From assembly GCA_942159475.1 (NCBI GenBank), contig OW804097.1, forward strand, positions 109,864,582-109,928,581: 64,000 bases of DNA. The letters run 5' to 3'. A model generated the notes under the pieces. It had not been told where the DNA came from. It did no database searches and worked only from the letters and a program-made list of their open reading frames with translations. This document shows, piece by piece, positions 45,753 through 56,350 of this stretch. The stretch comes from Sthenelais limicola. Its lineage: Eukaryota > Annelida > Polychaeta > Phyllodocida > Sigalionidae. Position numbers and translations under genes: made by a program. Position 1 is the first letter of the stretch, and each line of letters begins with the position of its first letter.

Positions 45753-45867
45753 GCAAACCTGTCCTTCATTGTGTCAGATGGGTGTGGGAAAGTCATGGGT
45801 GGCTCATGTTGGCCAAGATGTGCAGCTGGGTATGTAGGCAATGGGTTTTTCTGTTTCATCTGCATAG
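45753..45867 (+). CDS. Possible cysteine-rich EGF-like exon
   Basis: Frame ANLSFIVSDGCGKVMGGSCW then PRCAAGYVGNGFFC lies between an acceptor-like AACACAG and a donor-like GTGTTT. The pattern G-S-C...C-x2-G-Y-x-G-N-G-x-x-C resembles an EGF-like or sushi-type module. It follows the gene B intron region, but no joining evidence exists beyond a compatible phase. It may be chance. Confidence 0.25.
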
Positions 45868-46081
45868 GTGTTTTATGCGTGTCCTCATCAGTTATGTTAC
45901 TCATAAGATTCAAGTCCATGAAAGCGGCATCCTCTGGAAGACCTAAAATTTTAGATGCAGAGCAGAGGCTATAAAGATGGCGGGAAGTCAACAACACTAG
46001 AAACAGTGGTTGTCCAATAGGGCAGTTAAATGAGAGGAGAAGAACCATCATACCTCTATAAATCGGTAGAAACCACTATAA

Positions 46082-46375
46082 ATGCTTAAAGAAATCATAG
46101 GAGGATTATCAACACTGATACTACTTGTGCTATTGAGATATTGGAAGAAGAAATACATAGTGAGCATGCCAATGGAGAAAGGTACCGCCGTTCAAATCAC
46201 AGACAATAACATAGACATAAACATAGACATGGACGTCGACTCGGAAATCAATTTTAAGGACAATTTGAAGGTAGGAGAGGATATAAACAATATTGGTGAG
46301 GGAAATAAAAACGAGAGAGGAGATGAAGACACTAAGTGGGAAGGAAAACAAAAAGGAGGTGACAACAGGAGGTGA
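46082..46375 (+). CDS. Small open frame, hydrophobic start and acidic tail, unknown
   Basis: 98 codons: a hydrophobic segment (GGLSTLILLVLLRYW) then a charged Asp/Asn/Lys-rich tail with DINIDMDVDSEINFKDN. It lies just upstream of the LINE ORF1 pieces and could be 5' sequence of that element. No family is recognised. Confidence 0.2.
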   Translation: MLKEIIGGLSTLILLVLLRYWKKKYIVSMPMEKGTAVQITDNNIDINIDMDVDSEINFKDNLKVGEDINNIGEGNKNERGDEDTKWEGKQKGGDNRR

Positions 46376-46689
46376 CAGTATTAGTGCTGATAGTAGGAGC
46401 GGCAACAGTAGTGGGGGTCTCACAGAAAGAAAAGCTTACCTTCGACATTGAATTGCCCTTTTGATAAATTTGCAGAGAAAGCCAAAAGCAAATCAGTAAC
46501 ATTTAAAGGTCCAATAGACCAACCATTACATTCAGAGCAAAAGGATGAACAAGCAAAACACCCAAAAATAGAAAAGCTGCTGAAAAAAGTGACAGCAAGG
46601 CCACAACAAAAATAAACATCACCATCATGACCCACTAAAATCTCACTTCAAGCAAAAAGCCAAGAGGAAAGTGGGGGTGAGAAATTTGA

Positions 46690-47357
46690 TTTTAATTTGA
46701 GTACTGATTTGACCGAACAAATAACTAACAGAGTAAATAACAAATTAATGCAACAAATAACATATATAGAGCAGCCATTCAAATTTGAGAACAAAAATTA
46801 AAAGTAAATCATATCAAAATCATACAAGATTTTGTTAAACGAGAGGCAGAGACAGCCCAAAGAAGGATAGATCATTTGTTCAGAAAACTTGAGAACACAT
46901 TCAGATGGACGGAGGCAAGATACAAGGGACTCCACGAAAGAATCAAAGTAATTGAACAATCCTATCCCAAGGTTCTGGAAGCAACCAATGGGATGGAGAA
47001 AGATGAAAGTATGTTCACAAAATGGACGGAACTGTCAAATCAGCATGGAGGGACCACTGACAGCAAGGCTAGGGCCGATTTGGAAAGGATGAACAATGAC
47101 ATTAATGCAGCAGTATTAAACATTAGAGCCCAAATGAAAACACTAAAATGTTGGCGACATACAGAGTGTCAAATTAGGGCCAACTTCCGACCAAAAAGTG
47201 GATGGCACAACCCATCTAATCATTGAAGGCATACCAGAACACTGGGACAAGTATCATATCAGAAATGGGGAAACAAAACAGACTCAGGAAAATACGCCAT
47301 GATTTATGCTTTCCTTCCTATCTTTAGTAATGTCAATAAAAGAGGAACAGATTACAG
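46690..47357 (+). mobile_element. LINE ORF1, N-terminal coiled coil and RRM-like start
   Basis: Broken frames carry a helical stretch (EAETAQRRIDHLFRKLENTF, RYKGLHERIKVIEQSYPKVL, ARADLERMNNDINAAVLNIR) then, after a frameshift near 47180, HLIIEGIPEHWDKYHIRN. The LIIEGIPE string after a coiled coil is the usual entry to the RRM-like domain of L1-type ORF1 proteins, which bind the element RNA as trimers (family knowledge). The frame is interrupted at about 47357 by foreign DNA and resumes at about 48400. Confidence 0.6.
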
Positions 47358-48399
47358 AAGGGTACCACCCTTGCCGCGCCAAATCTTTCCGCGCTGTACT
47401 TTCCGTGACAGCTTACCTTACCGCGACTCACGCCCATGGAACTAGTGTGCCTTACCGCGCCCACTGCACCCTCCCCGTCCCCTACATTGCCGCGCCCAAC
47501 CCTGCCGTGAACCTTACTTTCCCACGCTTCTCCCCCAAATAGTTCCGTCACAACTGGCGACGTGATTAGATGAAATCTCTACATGTATGGGTTCAACTGA
47601 GAAATGTGTACACATGACTTTTGAAAGTTTGAACAGAGTAACTTGAATACTTCTTTTATTTCTAATAATAAGGCAGTATACTTTTGTATATTTTTCAAAG
47701 TGTCTTTTTCACAAGATCAAATTATTGGAAAGTTCTAATTTTTGGTGGATTTATCACTTATAGCTATGTCAATCGATGTATCAAATTTCAGTACAATCTA
47801 TATAATATATCCTTTCGTTTTAAAGGTCCTCATATGGACTACATTTAGTTACTTTACTGTTTATTGACCGTCGGAAATATTGGAAACTTTTTTTTCCAAA
47901 AACGAAAATATCAAACTTAAAATCTAGAAATACTTATTAGATTATTAGACCATGATTATGATTATGATTATTATCATTGGAATCGGCATGATCTCCTCTT
48001 TTCAAATATAGTGATATCTCAAAATTCATATTTTGCGACTTATGACTCATTTTCCATTCATTTATAGAAAACTAAAATGATTATCAATTCACATGATTTA
48101 AAGAGGAAAACAAGCCCTTTCGAATGGTATATGGGAAATGATCCTACACCCAGGGGATCAGTATGAAAATCAAAGAAGAAGTACTGTCATGGACTTTCAA
48201 ATGAGAAAGAGAGAGAGAGAAAGATTGGCGGAGTTGAATTGTACATTTTCTGAAAATCTGACCCACGGACCCGGTGGAGCGCAAAGCTGGAGTGCGGTAG
48301 GCAGGAGCACGGTAGGCATGGGAGCGGTATGGTAGGGGAACGGTAGACATGAGCGCGAAAATGCAGGTGCGTGGTATACAGGAGCGCGGTAAGGTATGG
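47358..48399. mobile_element. About 1.0-kb foldback insertion with GCGCGGTA-rich ends
   Basis: The left end is rich in CTTACCGCGCC/TTACCGCG; the right end holds tandem units of about 17 bp (GGAGCACGGTAGGCATG, GAGCGCGGTAAGGTA), i.e. the same words inverted. The middle (47640-48195) contains copies of dispersed repeats also found at 1.2-1.96, 38.6, 57.9 and 62.8 kb. It splits LINE ORF1 between EEQIT and SYKVGHPRKG. Confidence 0.6.
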
Positions 48400-49215
48400 A
48401 TCCATTACAGAATCGTACAAAGTAGGCCATCCCAGAAAGGGCTTAACAAGGGCAATATACATGGATCTAGACCATCCGGATACAAAAAAGATAATTCTAA
48501 ATAAACCAAAGGATCTGAGGCGAAAATCAAAAGTTAACATGTGGTTCAACAAATATCAACCTGACAACAATGAGAGTGGGCACAGACTACTTGCTGACTG
48601 CCACAAGCTACTTAGATTGAAAAACATCGACGCAGAAATGATCCTCAGCCATGTAAAAATAAACAACACTGTTTATTCGAGAAAAGATGTTCATAGTTTA
48701 CCTCAGGGCTGTCGACCTATGGACGTCTCCCATATCCCTACAGACGATGGAGTAGGATTTCATGGGGAAAACAGTCCATTCTCCAACTTCGACCCTAGCA
48801 CAGCGGAAATAAATAGAATAACACGCCTACCAGGCGCAAAAGGCAGCCCACTTCAAACGGTGGATGGGGCCTCGAAAATCACACACATATGAAGCCCCGC
48901 CCATATCAAATCCATGGGCGACAAACTGGACTTTGCAGCCACGCTGCAGCAAAAGGCAGAGTGGAAAAAGAATGAGGAAGGATTTCTGAAGAAGATCTTG
49001 TCACAAAAATTTCGAAGACATAAATTCTGCAAAAAAATGCTACTTGACCTCCAAAAAATGGGGCATAGGTCGTCGAGTGCAGGGTGTGCTAGTTCCAAAT
49101 GGCGGACGTGTTGGGCTGAAGGTAAACATGTTCACCGGAGAAAACAGGTTTGGACGTATGTTAGCTGAAATCAGGAGTGAACTAAATCTGCAACACAACA
49201 ACGGTAGATAAAAGT
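48400..49215 (+). mobile_element. LINE ORF1, middle: CTD-like segment and NADAR-like domain
   Basis: KVGHPRKGLTRAIYMDLDHP then KKIILNKPKDLRRKS is the continuation of an L1-type RRM/C-terminal ORF1 region. It leads into VYSRKDVHSLPQGCRPMDVS. NADAR-like motifs follow in correct order but across frame changes: GFHGENSPFSNF (48750), HAYQAQKAAHF (about 48818-48850, shifted frame), NEEGFLKKILSQKFRRHKFC (48976) and WGIGRRVQG with FTGENRFGRMLAEIRSEL (about 49057-49190, shifted). NADAR (YbiA-like) proteins act on ADP-ribose or riboflavin-pathway N-glycosidic bonds. The copy is degenerate. Confidence 0.6.
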
Positions 49216-49248
49216 CTAATATACCGTAGTCCAACTCAAATAGTAAAT

Positions 49249-49755
49249 ATGAACATGCCTAGGAGGCAACTGCTTATTATATGTGACTCGAGGGGAGCCA
49301 GTCTGAGTAACATCCTTCATAACATGGCGGCTGAATTGGATACGCAAGTCTTCACCGTGCCTGGTGCAGACATCTCACTGGTCACAAATGCAAAAGGTAC
49401 CATCATGATCAGCAGCCCTAGCACTGTCTTTGTCCTGTCAAGGATTTGTACCTCGCAGCAAAACATAACTGGAGATTAAGAAGGCTCTTAAATGACTCCT
49501 AAATCAATGCCATCTCAGAAGACCAGGAGTCACTAAATCGCATGGTAAAAGCTTTCAACACAAGTGTCCAAAGATTCAATGGATCCAGAGGTCTGCCCTC
49601 CGTTCATGTGGGGTCCCTCATACATGTTCACAGAGCAGGTAGGAGGGCAAAAACCACGTTGAGGCCAATCCATGATGCCCTTTACCAGAAGCTTGCCGAA
49701 GACGGATGCCATCTCACTCCCATACTAAAGGAAAGTGTTTCCGAGAAAATTATTA
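49249..49755 (+). mobile_element. LINE ORF1, C-terminal SGNH-hydrolase-like domain
   Basis: RRQLLIICDSRGASLSNILH resembles block I of SGNH/GDSL hydrolases. After a break near 49480, MVKAFNTSVQRFNGSRGLPS, then IHVHRAGR, RPIHDALYQKL and DGCHLTPILKESVSEKI match the block with the catalytic D-x-x-H (here D-G-C-H). Esterase-like domains of this type occur in ORF1 of some CR1/L2-group LINEs (family knowledge). It ends at a palindrome. Confidence 0.5.
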
Positions 49756-49885
49756 TGGGATTAATTTCCCGAGATTTGGTGTCTGAGGCATTTGTTTGAA
49801 AATAAACCCCAAGGCCGTCAGGGCCGAGGGGTTTATTTTCAAACAAGACACCAAATTGAGGGAATTAATCACTTTAATAGCAGAT
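49753..49885. repeat. Near-perfect palindrome, arms about 60 bp
   Basis: GATTTGGTGTC...TTTGTTTGAAAATAAACCCC on the left pairs with GGGGTTTATTTTCAAACAA and GACACCAAATTGAGGGAATT on the right. The centre is AAGGCCGTCAGGGCCGA. It begins where the SGNH-like frame ends, consistent with insertion of a foldback element. Confidence 0.85.
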
Positions 49886-51915
49886 TTTTGGATTCAATAC
49901 TACTGTTTAAACACATATTAACAAATATGAGATTAAAAAAACGTTTTAAATGTACTTACAGCATGAAGAACTGCAATAATTTAGCTCCTTCACTCGAATA
50001 CATGGGTTACTATTTTACATCTGACATGGAAAGGACCGAGTCAAAACGCCTTTATAACATCCAAATCAGCATGTTTTACACAATTCAAACCATCACATTA
50101 TAATATTTAGTTTATTTTATCTCTTTCAAACCAATATCACATATGTACACGTAATCATAACTTCAGAATGTCGGTTAAGTCAGCTGCATTCTCATTTCCA
50201 GAAACAAACAAAGCTTCCACTTTTTACATCAAACATGTTTATGTCCCGCTTTAGTCGGAACCTACATGATAACGCGACCGCTGGCCGAATGAAGCTCCAG
50301 CTACAACAGCCAATCAGATGTGCGTATTCACTGATGTCACGTTCAGCCAGCCGGCGCGTATTTTTGCAAGGTTCCGCTGCTTGCCATCCAAAGCATCAGA
50401 GACTTCCGACTTCCGAATGCCGTGTTGCGTGTGTCTAGGGACTTAAAAAAGAAATAAATAAAAGATTTGAATCAGTAGAAATGTTTTAAATGTTGTTTTA
50501 AGCTGATAGCGAAGTTTTCCTCTATGGAAATCAAGTAATAAATGAATGGCAATTTCAGAAGCCCATGCGAGCAAGCAAGGTTGACCGGAAAAATGTGAAG
50601 ACTTTCGGCATAGCCACTCTGTGCACGGGCCACTTAGCATTGCATTGTGTACGGTAGTCTATATAGTGCACGGAGGATTTCATTCGAAAGTGCCCGCACA
50701 TCAACAAACGAGGCTTGCACGATGTGCGGCACGATGTCTACTGTGGCGGAATTGACAAATTGATTATTCCCTATTTCGTTGCTCACCACAGTTCAGCAAG
50801 CGGACTATCCCTCTACAGTGATATTTGGAACATTATCGGTGATTTTGGAGCTATTCGGAGTGATATTTAGGCAGCTGTACATAGCCTGGCCTGTTTTGCC
50901 TGGGAGGCAGCCATTGTATCACAATATTGCTCGCACAATGTCTATCGTCGAGCCCTATGCCCTAAAAACTTAAAAATGGCTAATATTTCCGTTGGAAACA
51001 GTGGAGAAAAGACTTTTGCTTGACAAGGACTTCATACACATTCAAAAATGAATGCAGAATCGACGAAAAACAACTAGTTGATGAGGTAAGTGAATGAGAG
51101 GAAACGCCGGCCAGGTATTTAAATTAACTACATCCGAAAAATAATATTTGACATGCGACAAATAATATTCTACATCCGAAAAATAATTTACTACATCCAC
51201 TATCCCAAGTGACGACATCCTGTCAAAACTGTAATTTATCACTATCCAAAACCCCAGCAGAATCCAAAGATCGGCTATTAACGTTGAATGTACCTTACTA
51301 GTCAGTTATCATGAAGAAGAAACTATTGTGTGTATACCTAAATGGTAACATTTTTATATCTATATCTTACAAAAGAAACTAATGTGTGCATAACTAATGG
51401 TGCTTATTTTATAAACATAAGTTGTAGCTATGTCCTACTAGTCAATTGCATTACATAGCAAAGTTAATGTATGATATACATAAACAACAGCTGAGTAGCG
51501 AGATAGCAGTATTAGGAACAGTTTTGTCATTGTTGAAGATTGAGAAATATTAATGAGAAGTCAGACAGCGAAAGTGAAATGATGAAATGAAGGGACTAAA
51601 GGGAAATGACTCCGAATGCAATCAGGCGCTCAACAGAACCCTGTACACAAGAAGTCACAACCATAAGGATTCCTGAAATGAAATCAACTCACAGTCCTGT
51701 GTTAAAAATGTGGTTTGATTTCTCATAAAAATAGCTCTAGGGCACCGCTCAATATCAAAAAACTTCCATGCCAAAATTGAGAAGTGTGGGTGGGCGAGAA
51801 ATAGGGGCTAAGGGGATAGGGACTGAATCAAAAGGGAAGCTAATTAGGATAATCCGGGGGGTTCAGAGACTTCACTCACTAGGAGCGAGTCTGAAGGTAC
51901 AATATACCAGGTTCA
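49886..51915. other. Sequence between LINE ORF1 and ORF2 pieces, no gene recognised
   Basis: Short frames only. Near 51125-51205 there is a loose tandem of CTACATCCGAAAAATAAT-like units. The stretch is too long for a normal LINE inter-ORF spacer, so insertions are likely. Confidence 0.4.
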
Positions 51916-52680
51916 TTGATAATGGATGAAGAAATAAGGGAGAACAATGATTGTAACGATACAGTAATGTTTAGAGTACTTAAGGGACTGAAATTTATAA
52001 CCTGGAATGTCAGAAGCATAGTACCAAAGATTAACCAAATTAAACAATTTATGATTGGGAATGAACCACATCTAGTAGTTATCCAAGAGACATGGTTAAA
52101 TAAAAACTCATCTGACAACAGTATTGCATGTAATGGGTATAACACGTGTAGATATGACAGAAAATCAAAAAGAAAAGGAGGGGGATTACTAACATATGTA
52201 CACTCCTCGATCAAAATAAATACTACAGGTTACAAGGAATTGTGGGAGTCAAACAAAGATATAGAAATTCAAGTCTTTGAATTAAATAAGAAATATCTGA
52301 GACAAAAGGTCATTCTGAACGTATATAGACCTCCACAAGGGAGTTTGCCACTAGCCCTTGAATTATTAGAAAAAATATTAGTGAAAATCAATACCTCGAA
52401 AGAGGTACTAATCATGGGGATCTAAATTATGATGCAAAAAACCTAGAAGAAGGAAAGTCTACCGGAGCTGAACTTTTCAAAAGTCTGCTGTTCAAGTTCA
52501 ACTTACAACAACTAGTTAAAGACAAAACTAGGATTAGTAAGAAGTCAGCCATGACTATTGACCATATTAACACTAATGCAAAAAATACCAGTAGGACAGG
52601 GACACTCAATATCAATATTAGTGATCACCTCCCAGTATATCTACAAATAAAGAAAGAAGAAACTAGATATAAAACGGAAA
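51916..52680 (+). mobile_element. LINE ORF2, APE-type endonuclease domain
   Basis: KFITWNVRSIVPKINQIKQF, PHLVVIQETWLNKNSSDN (the E-T-W catalytic box), YNTCRYDRKSKRKGGGLLTY, NVYRPPQG, then after a frameshift at about 52424 DLNYDAKNL, MTIDHINTN and ISDHLPVYLQI (the S-D-H box). This nicks the target DNA for priming. Motif order is complete, but at least two frameshifts occur, so the copy is dead. Confidence 0.85.
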
Positions 52681-53840
52681 CTTTTTCGGCAAGAAATACA
52701 AAGTTTTTAGACATAAAAATTCTAAAAGAGATTTGGGCTGGACAAAACTATATGAAACCAGAGATGTCAATATCGGATGGGAAATAATAAGACAAATATT
52801 CACACTATTCTGGACAGAATGTGCCCAATCAAAAATTTAAAAAAAGTAAGGGTCACTCCAGCCTGGTACGACAAATCAATCATTCAAAGTGGTAAAGAGA
52901 GGGACAGGGCATTCAGAGTGGCAAAAAATTCAGGGTTTGATTTAGATTGGCAGAGGGCCCGAAGTCAAAAATTAAGATGGCCAAAGAGAAATTTCTAAAG
53001 GGACAAATAAATGAAAACAGAAAAGATCCACACAAATTTTTGAATATAATAAAACCATTGACCAGTATCAGAAGGGAAAGTTAAAAATATGAACGAAATT
53101 GTCATGGAACATAACGGTGTAAAACAGAATCGAGTGAAGTACTAAATAACTTCTTTGTCAATATAGGTCCCAAACTCGAGGGGAAAATAGAAAATGAGGG
53201 AGACAGAATGGACTTCCCTTTAAAAAACTTTACACAACCCCAAAAGCCATTCAGTTTCACTAAAATTAACAAGACTGAGGTAGAGGTAGCCCTGATTAAG
53301 GTGGGCAACTTCAAGGCTTCGGGGATTGACTTTCTGCAAACGAAAATTTTAAAGCCATGCATGAAAGCCTTAAGCACCCAATTTGCGTATCTATTTAACC
53401 TGAGTATAGAAAATGAAGTAATACCAGATGATTTCAAGAAAGCAAAAGTAACACCATTGTATAAAGAGGGGAACAAATACGACCCGGGTAACTATCGCCC
53501 AATATCCTGCATAAACCTGCCAGCAAAAATACTAGAAAGCTGTGTGCAAACACAACTTGTGCAATTCTTCGAAGCAAATAATCTATTAATGGAAAATCAA
53601 TATGGATTTAGGAAAGAAAAATCGATTGTTGAAGCTCATGACAAATTACTAGAAAAAATTTACCAAGGCATTAACAACAAGAAAGCTACAGATCTCATTT
53701 TTTTAGACTTTAAAAAAGCCTTTGATATGGTTAACCATGAATAACTACTACAGAAACTTCAAAATAACGGCTTCGATACAAACTCAATAGGCTGGTTTAA
53801 AAACTATTTGTTAGGAAGGTATCAAAGTGTTGTGGCGAAC
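52681..53840 (+). mobile_element. LINE ORF2, reverse transcriptase N-terminal part, 3'-truncated
   Basis: Linker (RVTPAWYDKSIIQSGKERDR), LNNFFVNIGPKLEGK-like start near 53140, then KVGNFKASGIDFLQTKILKP, DFKKAKVTPLYKEGNKYDPG, NYRPISCINLPAKILESCVQ, NQYGFRKEKSIVEAHDKL and IFLDFKKAFDMVNHE followed by a TAA. In the same frame it continues as a degenerate WFKNYLLGRYQSVVANRS. The YADD box and everything 3' are missing. Probably the same element as the ORF1 pieces from 46.7 kb (inference). Confidence 0.85.
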
Positions 53841-56350
53841 AGGTCTTGTTCCTCTTTAAAACGGTTCTATACCTTTTTCCGCCAGTGCGTTTCCCCGGCA
53901 CCTTTTCGCACCATATGGCTTTTTTCCGCTCAAGTGGATTCAGAAGGAATGTACCTATTTCCGCCACACTAAGACCTGGTTGTGCATTTTCGCTCCACCC
54001 GACTGCACTGTGCCATGTTGTGTGCACCACTCAATGGAGCCCATCCCTTCAAACCCCGTCAGTGCCATGCATTGTTTCGTGGAAAGAATTACTCTACATG
54101 TGTCGGCGTTTATCTCAGAAAGTATTCAAGATTTTTTCAAAAGAAAAACTGTTTCAAATAGCTACATATGTCCACTCAATTCCTGGAAGGTAACATCATT
54201 ATAGCCCTATTTCTTCTACCTTTTGTCCTGATTGTCGCACAGACACTATAATTATAACATAATATTTCTACAGCGCTAAACCCTTCGACCGAAATAATTT
54301 GTCCAACTGTTCCGGCTTGTATTACAAAAACTATCCATGGCTTTGTTTAAAAAAAACTGAATTACATAGCTACATATGTCCACTCAAATGTGTAAAGGTA
54401 ACGTCATTATGGACTTATTCTTTCTGCCTTTTCTCTTGATCGTCGCACAATCACTATATACTATGTTTCTACAACCCTGAACCCCTTCAGCAGAAATAAT
54501 TGATCTACGTGTTTCGGCATACATGTATTAATACATGAGTCACCGAATATTTGCCTGCTGACTATACCATATAGATACTTCTTTTACCCAATATGATTAA
54601 TTCTCCCAAATGGGCATCATTTCAATTTAGGAGGAAGTTTTTTTTAGAATCAAACAGGAGATTGAATCCCAGCTATTTGTTGCCTTCATATAGCAGGGAT
54701 ATTAAGAAAATGGGAGATTATTTACATATATATATTCTTTAAATTATCGTTACATTAAATTTTGGAAAACCGGCTTAAATGTATTTTGAGTAATGAGCAT
54801 AAAAGTATTAGGAGATTATTTCAGACACTATTTCGGCAACGGATTGATTCTCTCAGGCCTATCAAAATATACCTTACTAGTTACAATTGCAAAAACAGGC
54901 AGAAAGAATAGCTATGTAATGTTACAATTGTTTCACATATCAATAATAAGGAACATGGCTGTATAGCTTACAGGCTGAACTACCCAAAGCCGCAGAGTTT
55001 TTAATTTCCAATATGACACCCCCGCCCACTCCCCCTCCTGCCCCCACCCCTTCCCCACACAGACACACTTTATATACTTAATGATATTAGAGAATGAGTC
55101 ATTATGGTTGACCAGCAGTATATTCTATTTCCCCCCATAAATTCATATGAATTCCATTTTACTAGAATACCTTTAAACAACAAAGTAGACGATGTAGGAG
55201 ACATTAAAAGCTTTTTTAACACAAATATTTTTTAGTTAGGCCCTGATTATTTTAAGAAAAACATCAAATAAAACTTCACATATTTGGACGAATGAGAATT
55301 ATCACTTTGTGAAACGTTGTCAATAAAATTGTTTAAAAAGAAAGTATTTAAGCAATTGTGAAGTGTGTATTGGTCTAAAACTTTTCACCCATGTGTTGCC
55401 TTAGAGTGGGGCGATGTACCAGCATAGATAGACATGACAAGGAGGTTCTGCTCTTTGATTAAAGATTTATTCCGATCGGACCATTCTAAGTGAGGATTTA
55501 CAAGTTTTTGTTTCCATTTAATATTTTCTTTTTTCGGTATTACCAGGTATATTTATATTGATACCCTTGCACAATCTGTGTCTGCCTCTCTCCCCCTCCG
55601 CCCCCTTTATCACTCTCTCTATTCCTCTCTCAAGTATTAAATATGTATATTATCCGACTTGCACATACTTACATAATTCCAACCCCTCCCCCGCCCGTAC
55701 ATATCTAATAGTTCTGTATCTACATTATATGTCGCCATTTCCACCAATTTGACGACCACTGAGCTTATATCAGGTCAAAAATTACAAAATATCATTTCTA
55801 TAAGAGATTATCATGTATTTGCACCTGAGATATATTAGTATTCATGTGCGAAGTATGGAACAATTTGCGGCAATCGTTTCTATTCTATTGGGATGGGGAA
55901 GAGGGGTATGAAAAACGCAAAACTATGATAAAATGGGTCCTTGCATCATTTGGACAGATAAAGAGAATCATGTTATGTAGTATTAAAAATTAAACTAATA
56001 ATTTTATTGCAATATAATATATGATCGTAAATGCTTATTCAAGCAAGTTTAAACTGATTTGAAACTAACCTTTTAATACTTTTCTTGTAGTCTTTACCCA
56101 GCTTAAATTCCGGAATGCTACTTGATTATTTAGGTGGCATAGGTTATTTACAGATTGCGACTTGTGAGAAAATTTAAATAGATTTTTGTATTACGGTACA
56201 TCAGTATGGTTATTAAGCAGGTATTGTAATTTAAAAATCATTCTAAACCATTTCATCGGTATCTTTATATATCCTCCCAGTTACAGAACAACGGTCGCCT
56301 GACAAAATACAAGTGTTTAAGTTCAAGGAAACATTGTTTTGATCTTTATA
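53841..56350. other. Non-coding sequence with an about 209-bp tandem duplication
   Basis: ATAGCTACATATGTCCACTC near 54157 and again near 54366 marks two copies (about 54128-54315 and 54340-54505) that also share TTGTCGCAC/TCGTCGCAC and GAAATAATT. GTCGCCATTTCCACCAATTT at 55732 is one end of the GGCCATTTCCACC family. A C-rich patch lies at 55018-55050. No gene is seen. Confidence 0.5.

Noticed and set aside
47306..48552. Short frames in the GC-rich ends of the foldback insertion
   Set aside because: They arise from the GCGCGGTA-type subrepeats on both strands.
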